Below are positions 15,993 to 24,960 of a DNA stretch of 64,000 nucleotides, one piece after another. The notes under the pieces were generated by a model. The model saw only the letters and a list, made by a program, of their open reading frames with translations. It searched no databases and had not been told where the DNA came from. Position 1 is the first letter of the stretch. The number at the start of each line of letters is the position of its first letter. The stretch lies in NCBI GenBank assembly GCA_910587635.1, contig CAJUNB010000040.1, positions 1 through 64,000 on the forward strand, written 5' to 3'. Source of the stretch: an uncultured Lachnospiraceae bacterium (GTDB lineage: Bacteria > Bacillota > Clostridia > Lachnospirales > Lachnospiraceae). The position numbers and the translations under genes were made by a program.

Positions 15993-17474
15993 ATGGCTTT
16001 GGCTTGTGAATTATTGAAACAGTTGGAATATACCTGCATCAAAGGGAGTGTGGACAGAGAGGTAGGAGCACTCGTCTATGATTCCAGGAAGATAGAAAAA
16101 GGCTGCATTTTTGTCTGTATTGAAGGAACGAAAACAGACGGACACAGTTTTGCGGTGGAAGCGGCAGAGAAAGGAGCTGCTGTACTTGTGACCCAGAAGG
16201 ATGTGGAAGTACCGAAGGAGAGCGATATTGCCATTGTCCGTACGGAGGATACCCGGTATGCCCTTGCCTTCTTATCGGCGGCCTATTTTGGCCATCCGGC
16301 AGAGCGTATGAAGATCATCGGGATTACCGGGACGAAGGGAAAGACGACAACGACTTATCTTGTCAAATCCATTCTGGAGCATGCGGGCAGGAAGGTGGGA
16401 CTGATCGGCACGATAGAAGCGATCATCGGGGAGAAGCATATTCCCGCGGATAATACGACGCCGGAGTCCTATGTACTGCAGAGTTATCTTCGGCAGATGG
16501 CGGATGCGGGCTGCGATACCGTTGTGATGGAAGTGTCGTCCCAGGGGCTGATGATGCATCGGACGCAGGGATTTCTATTCGATATCGGTATCTTTACCAA
16601 TATTGAGCCGGATCATATCGGACCGAATGAACATACCGATTTTGAAGATTATATGGCCTGTAAAGGATTGTTATTCCGGCAGTGTAAAGTGGGAATTGTC
16701 AATTGTGATGATGCCCACTGGCAGAATGTGACGAAGGGACATACATGTGCATTGGAGACATACGGGTTTTCGGAACATGCAGATTTACAGGCATACGATA
16801 TGCGGCTTGTAAAAAGTCCCGGGAGTCTTGGTGTGGATTTTGCGATCAGAGGTTTGGCTGATCTGGAGGTAGAGACGAATACACCGGGCAGATTCAGCGT
16901 TTATAATGCCTTGACGGCTGTTGCTATCTGCAGACATTTCGGTGTGTCCGGGGAGGATATCAAAGAGGCGCTTTTACATGCCCATGTAAAGGGCAGGATC
17001 GAAATCGTTAAAGTTTCACCGGAATTTACTCTGATGATTGACTATGCGCACAATGCCATGGCACTGGAAAGTCTGTTGACGACGCTGCGGGAATATGAGC
17101 CTCACAGGCTTGTCTGTCTGTTCGGCTGTGGCGGTAATCGGTCCAGGCTGCGCAGGTATGAGATGGGGGAAGTCAGCGGCAGGCTGGCGGATTTGACGGT
17201 CATCACTTCTGACAATCCCCGCTTTGAGGAGCCGCAGGCCATCATCGATGATATTAAAACGGGAATCGGAAAGACGGATGGCAAATATGTGGAGATTTGC
17301 GACAGAAAAGAGGCGATCCGTTATGTGATAGAACATGGTGAACCGGGAGATATTATCGTACTTGCCGGAAAAGGGCATGAAGATTACCAGGAGATAAGAG
17401 GAAAGAAATATCCTATGGATGAGAGGGTACTCATTGAGGATATTTTAAAAGAAAAAGGAAGGGACTTATTATGA
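15993..17474 (+). CDS. murE: UDP-N-acetylmuramyl-tripeptide synthetase, meso-DAP type (MurE family)
   Basis: The product is a 493-residue Mur ligase with P-loop GTKGKTTTTY, the central EVSSQGLMMHR, the carbamylated-lysine region CKGLLF, and the DNPR motif (SDNPRFEEP) that selects meso-diaminopimelate in MurE. The central motif EPDHIGPNEH differs from the usual DHLDYH of standard MurE. Lachnospiraceae may therefore have a second, canonical MurE in the dcw cluster, with this a paralogue. It adds the third amino acid to the peptidoglycan stem in the cytoplasm. It overlaps priA by ATGA. Confidence 0.85.
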   Translation: MALACELLKQLEYTCIKGSVDREVGALVYDSRKIEKGCIFVCIEGTKTDGHSFAVEAAEKGAAVLVTQKDVEVPKESDIAIVRTEDTRYALAFLSAAYFGHPAERMKIIGITGTKGKTTTTYLVKSILEHAGRKVGLIGTIEAIIGEKHIPADNTTPESYVLQSYLRQMADAGCDTVVMEVSSQGLMMHRTQGFLFDIGIFTNIEPDHIGPNEHTDFEDYMACKGLLFRQCKVGIVNCDDAHWQNVTKGHTCALETYGFSEHADLQAYDMRLVKSPGSLGVDFAIRGLADLEVETNTPGRFSVYNALTAVAICRHFGVSGEDIKEALLHAHVKGRIEIVKVSPEFTLMIDYAHNAMALESLLTTLREYEPHRLVCLFGCGGNRSRLRRYEMGEVSGRLADLTVITSDNPRFEEPQAIIDDIKTGIGKTDGKYVEICDRKEAIRYVIEHGEPGDIIVLAGKGHEDYQEIRGKKYPMDERVLIEDILKEKGRDLL

Positions 17475-19732
17475 TAGAGGGCATTTATGCCAATATCATT
17501 ATAGATATTTCCCATGAAAAGGTAGACCGACTGTTTCAATATCGGATACCCAAGCCGCTTCTTGGTAAGATTATAGTAGGAATGTGCGTAATCGTTCCCT
17601 TTGGGAAGGGGAATCGGGAGCGATCAGGATATGTTATTGAAATAACGGATACGGCGGAGTATGCGCCGGAAAAAATAAAAGAGATGATAGGTATCTCTGA
17701 CAGAGGAATACTGGCGGAGAGCAGTCAGATTCGTCTGGCGGCCTGGATTCGGGAGCACTATGGCTCCACGATGATTATGGCATTGAAGACGGTACTTCCC
17801 GCAAGGCAGAGGACAAATGCTGTCAGGAAGCGGCGGATTGTACTGACGGTTTCCAGAGAGCAGGCCGGTGAGTTCTTGAAAGAATTCCAGAGAAAACATC
17901 AGAAAGCCCGGTACAGACTTCTGGAACGAATATACAGAGACGGGGAGATTTCCTACGAATGCGGTGTAGGCGAGTTGTCAGTGGCGCCTTCGGTCATCCG
18001 TGCTCTGGAAGAAAAAGAAATAGTGACGGTTGTGTCAGAAACTGAATACCGCAATCCTGTGCGATGCCGGGGGGCAGTGAGGGCACCTGTTATGCTCAGT
18101 CAGGAGCAGCAGGGGATTGTAACAGAGGTACTGGCAGACTATAAGGGGGGAAGGCCGGGAACGTACCTGGTGCATGGGATCACAGGGAGCGGCAAGACGG
18201 AAGTATATATGGAACTGATAGCAGGCATCGTGGGTCTGGGCAGACAGGCGATTGTACTCATACCGGAGATTGCCCTGACCTATCAGACAGTGAACCGGTT
18301 CACTTCCCGGTTTGGAGACCGGGTATCGGTACTGCATTCCAGACTTTCAGCCGGTGAAAAATATGACCAGTGCGAGCGGGCCAAAAAAGGTGAGATCGAT
18401 ATCATGATCGGTCCCCGATCGGCACTGTTTACACCTTTTCAAAAACTTGGGTTGATTATAATAGACGAAGAGCATGAGACAAGCTATAAAAGTGAGGCCA
18501 TGCCGAAATATCATGCCCGGGAGACGGCGCAGGAGCTGGCATCGTATTATGGAGCCAGCGTTGTTCTCGGTTCGGCCACACCGTCACTGGAGTCCTATTA
18601 TGCTTCCCGTCACGGGCGGATACGGCGGTTTGAACTGACGAGGCGTCTGACAGGAGGCAGTCTGCCTCAGGTATATGTGGAGGACTTACGCAGGGAGCTG
18701 CAGGAGGGGAACCGTTCCATGTTCAGCAGGCGCCTGATGGAAAAGCTGCAGCAGAGGCTGGAAGCGGGAGAGCAGACGATGCTCTTTCTCAATCGGAGGG
18801 GCTATGCCGGATTCGTATCATGCCGTTCCTGTGGGCATGTGATGAAATGTCCTCATTGTGATGTATCGTTGTCGGAACATCGAAACGGAAAATTGATGTG
18901 TCATTACTGTGGGTATGAACAGCCCGCTGTGAAGAGTTGTCCTGCCTGCGGTTCCAAATATATACTTGGATTTCGGGCGGGGACAGAGCAGATCGAGGAA
19001 AGTCTGCACCGGTTATTTCCCGATGCCAGAGTGCTGCGTATGGACGGAGATACCACAAGGAAAAAGGACAGTTTTGATGAAATTCTGGCTGCCTTTGCCG
19101 GATTGGAAGCGGATATACTCGTAGGGACACAGATGATAGTCAAAGGCCATGATTTTCCCCATGTGACACTGGTGGGCATTTTGGCGGCGGATCTGTCTCT
19201 CCACGGATCGGACTATCGTTCAGGAGAGCGTACGTTCCAGCTTCTGACCCAGGCGGCGGGGCGGGCCGGCCGGGGAGAGCGGCCGGGAGAAGTAGTGATT
19301 CAGACATACCAGCCAGAGCATCACAGCATACGATACGCGGCGAAGCAGGATTACAGAGGGTTCTATGAAGAGGAGATGGGATACCGGGAATTGATGGGGT
19401 ATCCGCCTGTGGGACATATGATGGCAGTTCTTGTGATTGCCGGGGAAGAAGAGACAGGAAAAAAGGTGGCGGGACGTCTGGCCAAAGCAGCGGGAAGAGA
19501 GCGGGCAGAGCATCTGGCTACAGGGGCAGATAATGCCGGGCACCAGGTACAGATCATCGGTCCTGCGGCGGCGGCCATCGGGAGAATAGGAGGCAAATAC
19601 CGGACGGTATTTTATGGAAAGAGCAGCAGTATGGAAGCTCTGATACAGGTCAGAGACAGACTGGAAGCCGTACCGGTAACGGAACAGGATGTGACAGTAC
19701 AGTTTGACTTTGACCCTATGAACAGTTATTGA
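17471..19732 (+). CDS. priA: Primosomal protein N' (replication restart helicase PriA)
   Basis: This is a 753-residue superfamily 2 helicase. An N-terminal DNA-binding domain recognising the 3' end is followed by Walker A GITGSGKTEVY, the DEEH box (IIDEEHETSYKSE), the paired zinc sites (CRSCGHVMKCPHC and CHYCGYEQPAVKSCPAC, eight cysteines) and helicase motifs V-VI (GTQMIVKGHDFP, QAAGRAGRG). It reloads DnaB at repaired or collapsed forks. The ATG overlaps the murE stop, and def follows after about 35 bases, so murE-priA-def-fmt form one operon. Confidence 0.95.
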   Translation: MIEGIYANIIIDISHEKVDRLFQYRIPKPLLGKIIVGMCVIVPFGKGNRERSGYVIEITDTAEYAPEKIKEMIGISDRGILAESSQIRLAAWIREHYGSTMIMALKTVLPARQRTNAVRKRRIVLTVSREQAGEFLKEFQRKHQKARYRLLERIYRDGEISYECGVGELSVAPSVIRALEEKEIVTVVSETEYRNPVRCRGAVRAPVMLSQEQQGIVTEVLADYKGGRPGTYLVHGITGSGKTEVYMELIAGIVGLGRQAIVLIPEIALTYQTVNRFTSRFGDRVSVLHSRLSAGEKYDQCERAKKGEIDIMIGPRSALFTPFQKLGLIIIDEEHETSYKSEAMPKYHARETAQELASYYGASVVLGSATPSLESYYASRHGRIRRFELTRRLTGGSLPQVYVEDLRRELQEGNRSMFSRRLMEKLQQRLEAGEQTMLFLNRRGYAGFVSCRSCGHVMKCPHCDVSLSEHRNGKLMCHYCGYEQPAVKSCPACGSKYILGFRAGTEQIEESLHRLFPDARVLRMDGDTTRKKDSFDEILAAFAGLEADILVGTQMIVKGHDFPHVTLVGILAADLSLHGSDYRSGERTFQLLTQAAGRAGRGERPGEVVIQTYQPEHHSIRYAAKQDYRGFYEEEMGYRELMGYPPVGHMMAVLVIAGEEETGKKVAGRLAKAAGRERAEHLATGADNAGHQVQIIGPAAAAIGRIGGKYRTVFYGKSSSMEALIQVRDRLEAVPVTEQDVTVQFDFDPMNSY

Positions 19733-19768
19733 TTTTTGACAGTAGATAAAGAAAAAGGAGAGGAATGT

Positions 19769-20245
19769 ATGGCAATCAGAAAGATCAGAGAGATCGGTGA
19801 TGGGACGTTGGCAAAAGTATGTAAGGAAGTGACGGAAATGACGCCCCGAATAGAACAGCTTATTGACGATATGCTGGATACGATGTATGAGGCGAACGGT
19901 GTGGGGCTGGCGGCTTCTCAGGTAGGCATATTGAAACGTATCGTCGTCATTGATACGACGGGAGATGAGCCATATGTCATGATCAATCCCCGGCTCCTGG
20001 AGACGAGCGGGGAACAGACAGGATATGAGGCGTGTCTGAGTGTGCCCGGGAAAACCGGCGTGGTCACAAGGCCCAATTATGTGAAGGTGAGGGCATTGGA
20101 CCGGGACATGAAGCCTTTCGAACTGGAGGCCACTGAGCTTTTGGCACGTGCCATCTGCCATGAGGTAGAGCATCTGGACGGTCATCTCTATGTGGAAAGG
20201 GTAGAGGGAGACCTGAAAAATGTAGAAGATGTGGAAGAGGAGTGA
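19769..20245 (+). CDS. def: Peptide deformylase
   Basis: The 158-residue metalloenzyme removes the N-formyl group from new proteins. All three motifs are visible: GVGLAASQVG (motif 1), EACLSVPG (motif 2, Cys metal ligand) and CHEVEHLDG (motif 3, two His ligands and the catalytic Glu). Motif 2 has EAC for the common EGC, and motif 3 has E for the common D; both are tolerated in the family. ATG 19769 is chosen, as AAAGGAGAGG lies right before it. fmt, its partner in the formylation cycle, follows after 4 bases. Confidence 0.95.
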   Translation: MAIRKIREIGDGTLAKVCKEVTEMTPRIEQLIDDMLDTMYEANGVGLAASQVGILKRIVVIDTTGDEPYVMINPRLLETSGEQTGYEACLSVPGKTGVVTRPNYVKVRALDRDMKPFELEATELLARAICHEVEHLDGHLYVERVEGDLKNVEDVEEE

Positions 20246-20249
20246 GTGA

Positions 20250-21281
20250 ATGAAAATTGTTTTCATGGGAACCCCTGATTTTGCAGTGGGTATTTTGAAA
20301 GCTCTCATAGAGACGGGACATACGATTTCATGTGTGGTGACACAGCCGGACAGACCGAAAGGAAGAGGACGGGGCGTTCAGTTTCCGCCGGTAAAGGAAT
20401 GTGCGTTGGAACATCAGATTCCCGTATTACAACCGATAAAGATAAGGACACCGGAGGCAGTGGCAGAGCTTGCCCGGTATGAGGCGGATTTATTTGTGGT
20501 AGCTGCCTTTGGACAGATTCTCTCTTCGGAAATATTGCATATGCCAAAATATGGCTGTATCAATGTGCATGCATCCCTGCTGCCCAGATACAGAGGAGCA
20601 GCGCCGATTCAATGGGCCATAATCAATGGGGAAGAAGTGAGCGGCGTGACGATTATGCAGATGAATGAGGGATTGGATACCGGGGATATGCTGGCAAAGA
20701 CTGTCGTCCCCATTGCACCGGAGGAGACAGGGGACAGTCTTCACGATAAGTTGATGGCAGCGGGGGCGGCGCTTCTGACAGAGACGATACCCGGTATTGT
20801 GAACGGGAGCCTTACACCGGAGCAGCAGAAGGAGGAAGATTCCTGTTATGCCAGGATGCTGCAAAAATCCCTTGGAAAAATAGACTGGGAGATGGACGGT
20901 GCCTATATCGAACGGCTTATCAGGGGCTTAAATTCCTGGCCGGGATGTTATACTGTGTTTCGGGGCAAGACGCTGAAAATATGGGAGGCATCTCTGACGT
21001 GGCCGGAAGATGCAGGAGAAGAACTGGTAAATGCGGAATCGGAAGCTGATAGTGAAGAAAAGGTCGGTAAGGCGTTGGAAGGAACGAAAGAGGCTGTGAA
21101 TGCAGAGGATATCAAGTCTGCAGGCGTCATTCAGAAGGTGACAAAAGATACGATCGAAGTACAGACGGGACGGGGCAATTTGATTCTGAAGAGCGTACAG
21201 CCCGAAGGAAAAAAGAGGATGCTTGTAAAAGATTTTTTATTGGGTTATCCTGTATCGGCGGGGGAGCGACTGGGAGAGTAG
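20250..21281 (+). CDS. fmt: Methionyl-tRNA formyltransferase
   Basis: This 343-residue enzyme formylates initiator Met-tRNA with 10-formyl-THF. Family signs are FMGTPDFAVGIL at the N terminus, the HASLLPRYRGAAPIQWAI catalytic block (Asn-His-Asp set with INVHASL) and the C-terminal OB domain (VIQKVTKDTIEVQTG). It is longer than the usual 310-320 residues because of an acidic insertion of about 35 residues (near 250-290, rich in Glu and Ala) at the start of the C-terminal domain. The ATG follows GAGTGAGTGA after the def stop. Confidence 0.93.
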   Translation: MKIVFMGTPDFAVGILKALIETGHTISCVVTQPDRPKGRGRGVQFPPVKECALEHQIPVLQPIKIRTPEAVAELARYEADLFVVAAFGQILSSEILHMPKYGCINVHASLLPRYRGAAPIQWAIINGEEVSGVTIMQMNEGLDTGDMLAKTVVPIAPEETGDSLHDKLMAAGAALLTETIPGIVNGSLTPEQQKEEDSCYARMLQKSLGKIDWEMDGAYIERLIRGLNSWPGCYTVFRGKTLKIWEASLTWPEDAGEELVNAESEADSEEKVGKALEGTKEAVNAEDIKSAGVIQKVTKDTIEVQTGRGNLILKSVQPEGKKRMLVKDFLLGYPVSAGERLGE

Positions 21282-21356
21282 CGACAGATTGATAAGAAAC
21301 AGTTGCTATAAAAAAGGAATCAGCTTTATGGAAAAGAGAGAAAAGGAGAGATTTTT

Positions 21357-22070
21357 ATGATGCCCTATTATGGATATGGTTTTTATTATGACCCCACGTA
21401 TTTTCTGGTACTGATCGGTGTTATCGTTACAGTTCTGGCGTCTGCCAGGGTGAATGGTACTTATGCCAAATATGCAAGAGTGCGCAGTATGACAGGGATG
21501 ACAGGTGCACAGGCGGCAGAGAGGATTCTCTATCAGGCCGGTATCCGGGATGTGAAAATAGAGCATGTGCGGGGCAACCTGACAGACCATTACGATCCGT
21601 CTTCCCGTACAGTGCGTCTGTCGGATGCCACATACAATTCTTCGTCTGTGGCGGCAGTGGGAGTGGCGGCTCATGAATGTGGGCATGTTTTACAGCATTA
21701 TGAGGGATATGCGCCGCTGAAATTCAGGACAGCTCTTGTGCCCGCGGCCAATATCGGCTCGAAACTGGGGATTCCCATGATCCTGATCGGGGTACTTCTT
21801 GGAGCCAATTCTACACTGGTGACGATCGGTATCTGGGTATTTGCTCTGGCGGTACTGTTTCAGATCGTAACATTGCCGGTGGAGTTCAATGCGTCTCACA
21901 GGGCTGTGCAAATATTGGACAGACAGGGAATCCTGGCAGGAGAAGAAGTGAGACAGTGCAGGAAAGTGTTGAATGCGGCTGCGCTGACTTATGTAGCGGC
22001 AGCGGCAGCATCCATTTTACAGCTTCTTCGTCTTGTGATTTTGTTTGGCGGAAGAGACAGACGGGACTGA
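21357..22070 (+). CDS. Zinc metallopeptidase, YugP/PF04298 family
   Basis: The 237-residue membrane protein has an N-terminal TM helix, the metal-binding HECGH motif (AAHECGHVLQH) near residue 104, and two or three further helices (GIPMILIGVLLGAN, ALAVLFQIVTLPVEF). PF04298 peptidases are membrane-bound with unknown substrates. The EFNAS motif after the last helices (VEFNASHRA) is typical and probably supplies the third metal ligand. AAAAGGAGAG lies upstream. rsmB begins one base after its stop, suggesting co-transcription. Confidence 0.85.
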   Translation: MMPYYGYGFYYDPTYFLVLIGVIVTVLASARVNGTYAKYARVRSMTGMTGAQAAERILYQAGIRDVKIEHVRGNLTDHYDPSSRTVRLSDATYNSSSVAAVGVAAHECGHVLQHYEGYAPLKFRTALVPAANIGSKLGIPMILIGVLLGANSTLVTIGIWVFALAVLFQIVTLPVEFNASHRAVQILDRQGILAGEEVRQCRKVLNAAALTYVAAAAASILQLLRLVILFGGRDRRD

Positions 22071-22071
22071 T

Positions 22072-23451
22072 ATGAGAAAATCGGGAAAGAAAAAGGACAG
22101 TAGTGTGGATGTACGGGAAATCGTATTGGAAGCATTACTGGTGATTGCAAGACAAGAGGAATACAGTCATGTGGTAGTGAGCGGTATTCTTGATAAATAT
22201 AACTATCTGGCATTGCAGGAAAAGGCTTTTATGAAACGCCTTCTGGAAGGAACACTGGAAAGGCGGATACAGCTGGACTATTGTATTGATGGGATTTCTT
22301 CTGTGCCGGTGAAAAAAATGAAACCTTTCATTCGGGAGCTGTTGCGGATGAGCGCCTATCAGCTACTGTTTATGGACAGTGTGCCGGACAGTGCCGTCTG
22401 TAATGAGGCAGTCAAACTGGCGGACAGCCATTCCTTTCATGCTCTGAAAGGATTTGTGAACGGGGTTTTGCGGAATCTGAGCAGGAAAAAAGGGGAAATT
22501 GTCTGGCCTGACAGAGAGAAAGACAGGTTGGCCAGTCTTTCTGTCTGTTATTCCATGCCCAGGTGGCTTGTCGAGAAATGGGACAGTGAGCAGGGGAAGG
22601 AACGGACAGAACCGATCTTGCAGGGGCTTTTACAGGAGCGGCCTGTTACAGTCAGACTGAAAAAGAACCTGACAGCGGAGGAGATCGCAGCTGTCAGAAC
22701 GGAACTGGAGTCTGAGAATATCCGGGTGAAGGAAATACCGGACTTGTCGTATGTCTGGCATCTGGAGAGAGTGGAAGGTCTCAAAAATATACCGGCTTTC
22801 CTCGCCGGGAAATTTACAGTGCAGGATGTGAGTTCCATGCTGGCAGTGGAGGCGGCAGGCATCAGAGAAGGAGACTGTGTTATCGATGTCTGTGCGGCGC
22901 CCGGAGGGAAGACAATGCTGGCGGCAGAGTTGGCAGGTGGGAAGGGACAAGTCCTGGCCCGAGACATTTCGCTGGAAAAGCTCGCTCTGATCGAAGAAAA
23001 CAGAGACAGGATGGGCGCGGACAATGTGACGGTGGAGCAGTGGGATGCTGCGGCTTATGACCGGGAAAAAGCAGGTCTGGCAGATGTGGTACTGGCAGAT
23101 GTACCCTGTTCCGGCCTGGGGGTTATCGGAAAAAAGCGGGACATCAAATATCGGATAACGCCGGAGCGTATTGAGGCGCTGGTGCCGTTACAGCGACAGA
23201 TACTGGAAACGGTATGGCAATATGTAAAGCCGGGAGGCGTATTGTTGTATTCCACCTGTACCGTGAGCCGGGCAGAGAATGAAGAAATGGTACAATGGTT
23301 TCTTTCGGAGTTTCCGTTTCACGCAGGGAGCCTCACTTCGTATTTGCCGAAACAGTTTGCAGGAGAAACACTGGAAAAGGGATATTATCAGTTCCTTCCG
23401 GGTATGCAGGGAACGGACGGATTTTTTATTGCCCGTTTCGTACGGGACTGA
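22072..23451 (+). CDS. rsmB: 16S rRNA (cytosine-967-C5)-methyltransferase RsmB
   Basis: This 459-residue enzyme has an N-terminal NusB-like RNA-binding domain (about 10-140) and a SAM-dependent m5C methyltransferase domain with DVCAAPGGKT, the catalytic PCSGLG cysteine (ADVPCSGLGV) and the second cysteine STCTVS. The C-terminal GTDGFFIARF is typical. It methylates C967 of 16S rRNA. ATG 22072 is chosen over an in-frame TTG at 22045 that would overlap the peptidase gene. A structured intergenic element follows. Confidence 0.92.
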   Translation: MRKSGKKKDSSVDVREIVLEALLVIARQEEYSHVVVSGILDKYNYLALQEKAFMKRLLEGTLERRIQLDYCIDGISSVPVKKMKPFIRELLRMSAYQLLFMDSVPDSAVCNEAVKLADSHSFHALKGFVNGVLRNLSRKKGEIVWPDREKDRLASLSVCYSMPRWLVEKWDSEQGKERTEPILQGLLQERPVTVRLKKNLTAEEIAAVRTELESENIRVKEIPDLSYVWHLERVEGLKNIPAFLAGKFTVQDVSSMLAVEAAGIREGDCVIDVCAAPGGKTMLAAELAGGKGQVLARDISLEKLALIEENRDRMGADNVTVEQWDAAAYDREKAGLADVVLADVPCSGLGVIGKKRDIKYRITPERIEALVPLQRQILETVWQYVKPGGVLLYSTCTVSRAENEEMVQWFLSEFPFHAGSLTSYLPKQFAGETLEKGYYQFLPGMQGTDGFFIARFVRD

Positions 23452-23561
23452 TTGATAGAAAACGACGGTTTTCTATCAATGGATGCGCACGTCCGCATAG
23501 GGAATCCGGCTGCATGCGCAGCGTGCGGACGGCGCAGGCGGAAACGGCTGAAGCCGTTTCC
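23451..23561 (+). other. Cluster of three hairpins between rsmB and rlmN
   Basis: Three perfect stems follow one another: ATTGATAGAAAAC/GTTTTCTATCAAT (23451-23480, 13 bases, 4-base loop), CGTCCGCA/TGCGGACG (23490-23531), and GGAAACGGC/GCCGTTTCC (23540-23561, loop TGAA). The first overlaps the rsmB stop. No T-run follows, so these may stabilise the 3' end or be a repeat element rather than terminators. Confidence 0.65.
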
Positions 23562-23586
23562 TATATTAAGAAAACGATAGGGAAAA

Positions 23587-24642
23587 ATGATGGATACAAG
23601 ACCGGATATTAAGTCATTGACTTTGGATCAATTGAAAGAAGAGATGGTAAAAATGGGTGAGAAGCCATTCCGGAGCGGGCAGATCTATGAATGGCTCCAT
23701 GGAAAGTGGGCGAGAGACTTCGATGAGATGAGTAATCTTTCCAAATCTCTTCGAGAGATGCTCAAAGAGCGCTTCCGGCTTGTGACGCTAAAAGAAGTGA
23801 AAATGCAGCAGTCCAGGGCGGACGGCACGAGAAAATATCTGTTTGCCCTGCCCGACGGTAATGTGGTGGAGAGTGTGTGGATGCAGTATCACTATGGAAA
23901 CAGCGTGTGTATATCTTCTCAGGCGGGCTGCAGGATGGGGTGTCGGTTCTGTGCCTCTACGCTGGATGGCCTTGCGCGGAATCTGGCTCCTTCGGAAATG
24001 CTGGACCAGATCTATGCCATCAGCAGACAGACCGGGCAGCGCGTCTCCCATGTGGTAGTGATGGGGACGGGAGAGCCACTGGACAATTATGAAAATCTGC
24101 TGCAGTTTCTTTCTTTGCTGATGAGTGAAAAAGGGATGAATATGGGACAGCGGAATATTACCGTGTCCACTTGCGGACTCGTGCCGCAAATGTACCGCCT
24201 TGCCGATGAAAAGCTGCAGATTACCCTGGCGCTTTCTCTCCACGGGGCTACAGATGAAAAACGGAAAAAACTGATGCCCATTGCAGAGGTCCATTCTTTG
24301 CAGGAAGTGCTGGCGGCATGCGACTATTATGTGAAAAAAACGGGGCGGAGAATCACATTTGAGTATAGTCTGATCAGGGATATAAACGATACGCAGGAAG
24401 ATGCCCGACAGCTCTGTGCCATTGCCCGGAATCTGAATTGCCATATCAACCTGATTCCTGTCAACCCGGTAAAGGAGCGTTCTTTTGCCAGCCCGCAGCG
24501 GGCAGGCGTGGATATGTTTAAGGAAATACTGGAAAAAAATGGCGTCAATGTGACAGTACGTCGGGGATTGGGGAGAGACATCGACGGTTCCTGCGGGCAG
24601 TTACGTCGCCGATATGTAACCGGAGCAGTAACAGAAATTTAA
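23587..24642 (+). CDS. rlmN: Dual-specificity RNA methyltransferase RlmN
   Basis: The 351-residue radical SAM enzyme makes 2-methyladenosine at A2503 of 23S rRNA and A37 of some tRNAs. The cluster motif is CRMGCRFC (Cys115, Cys119, Cys122). VVMGTGEPLDNYENL and the C-terminal catalytic Cys in DGSCGQLR are present, and the other methyl-carrying cysteine lies in STCGL. The first of two ATG codons is taken; a weak GGGAAAA ribosome site precedes it. It ends before a promoter-bearing gap. Confidence 0.94.
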   Translation: MMDTRPDIKSLTLDQLKEEMVKMGEKPFRSGQIYEWLHGKWARDFDEMSNLSKSLREMLKERFRLVTLKEVKMQQSRADGTRKYLFALPDGNVVESVWMQYHYGNSVCISSQAGCRMGCRFCASTLDGLARNLAPSEMLDQIYAISRQTGQRVSHVVVMGTGEPLDNYENLLQFLSLLMSEKGMNMGQRNITVSTCGLVPQMYRLADEKLQITLALSLHGATDEKRKKLMPIAEVHSLQEVLAACDYYVKKTGRRITFEYSLIRDINDTQEDARQLCAIARNLNCHINLIPVNPVKERSFASPQRAGVDMFKEILEKNGVNVTVRRGLGRDIDGSCGQLRRRYVTGAVTEI

Positions 24643-24798
24643 GTTTCTTCATTTTTTCAAGATTCCGAAAAACAACAATTTTACAAAATATATCAATGAA
24701 ATGTACTTTTTCCCGGTGTGTGAATGATATATTTTTGTGAAATCGTGGTAATATCGTCTAGCCGGAAAAAATGGGGAAACTCAAATCAAAAGAAAGTA

Positions 24799-24827
24799 TT
24801 GTGTTTTGTAAAAAAGTGCTGTATAAT
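24799..24827 (+). promoter_or_regulatory. Promoter of the prpC-prkC operon
   Basis: TTGTGT at 24799-24804 and TATAAT at 24822-24827 are spaced 17 bases. Confidence 0.65.
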
Positions 24828-24842
24828 AATCTATTAGTGCAA

Positions 24843-24873
24843 GGGCAAGAGTGTTTTTCTCTTGCTCTTTTAC
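24843..24873 (+). terminator. Terminator-like hairpin in the prpC leader
   Basis: GGGCAAGAG pairs with CTCTTGCTC (9 bases, one G-T pair) around TGTTTTT-type loop sequence, followed by TTTTA. It begins only about 10 bases after the predicted start, so it could attenuate the operon or end a very short RNA. Confidence 0.55.
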
Positions 24874-24960
24874 AGTTAGTATGATAATATTGTAAAATGT
24901 AAAATAGCAGGTGGGCACAGGCTATCCGGGCAGTACCATAACAGGAAGAGGACAGGGGGC

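Larger units (their letters stand above)
24643..24960. other. Intergenic region upstream of the prpC-prkC operon
   Basis: A 318-base AT-rich gap. It contains a consensus promoter (24799-24827), a terminator-like hairpin right after the expected start (24843-24873), and a weaker second promoter-like pair TTTACA/TAAAAT (24869-24898, 18 apart). No gene is apparent. Confidence 0.6.
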
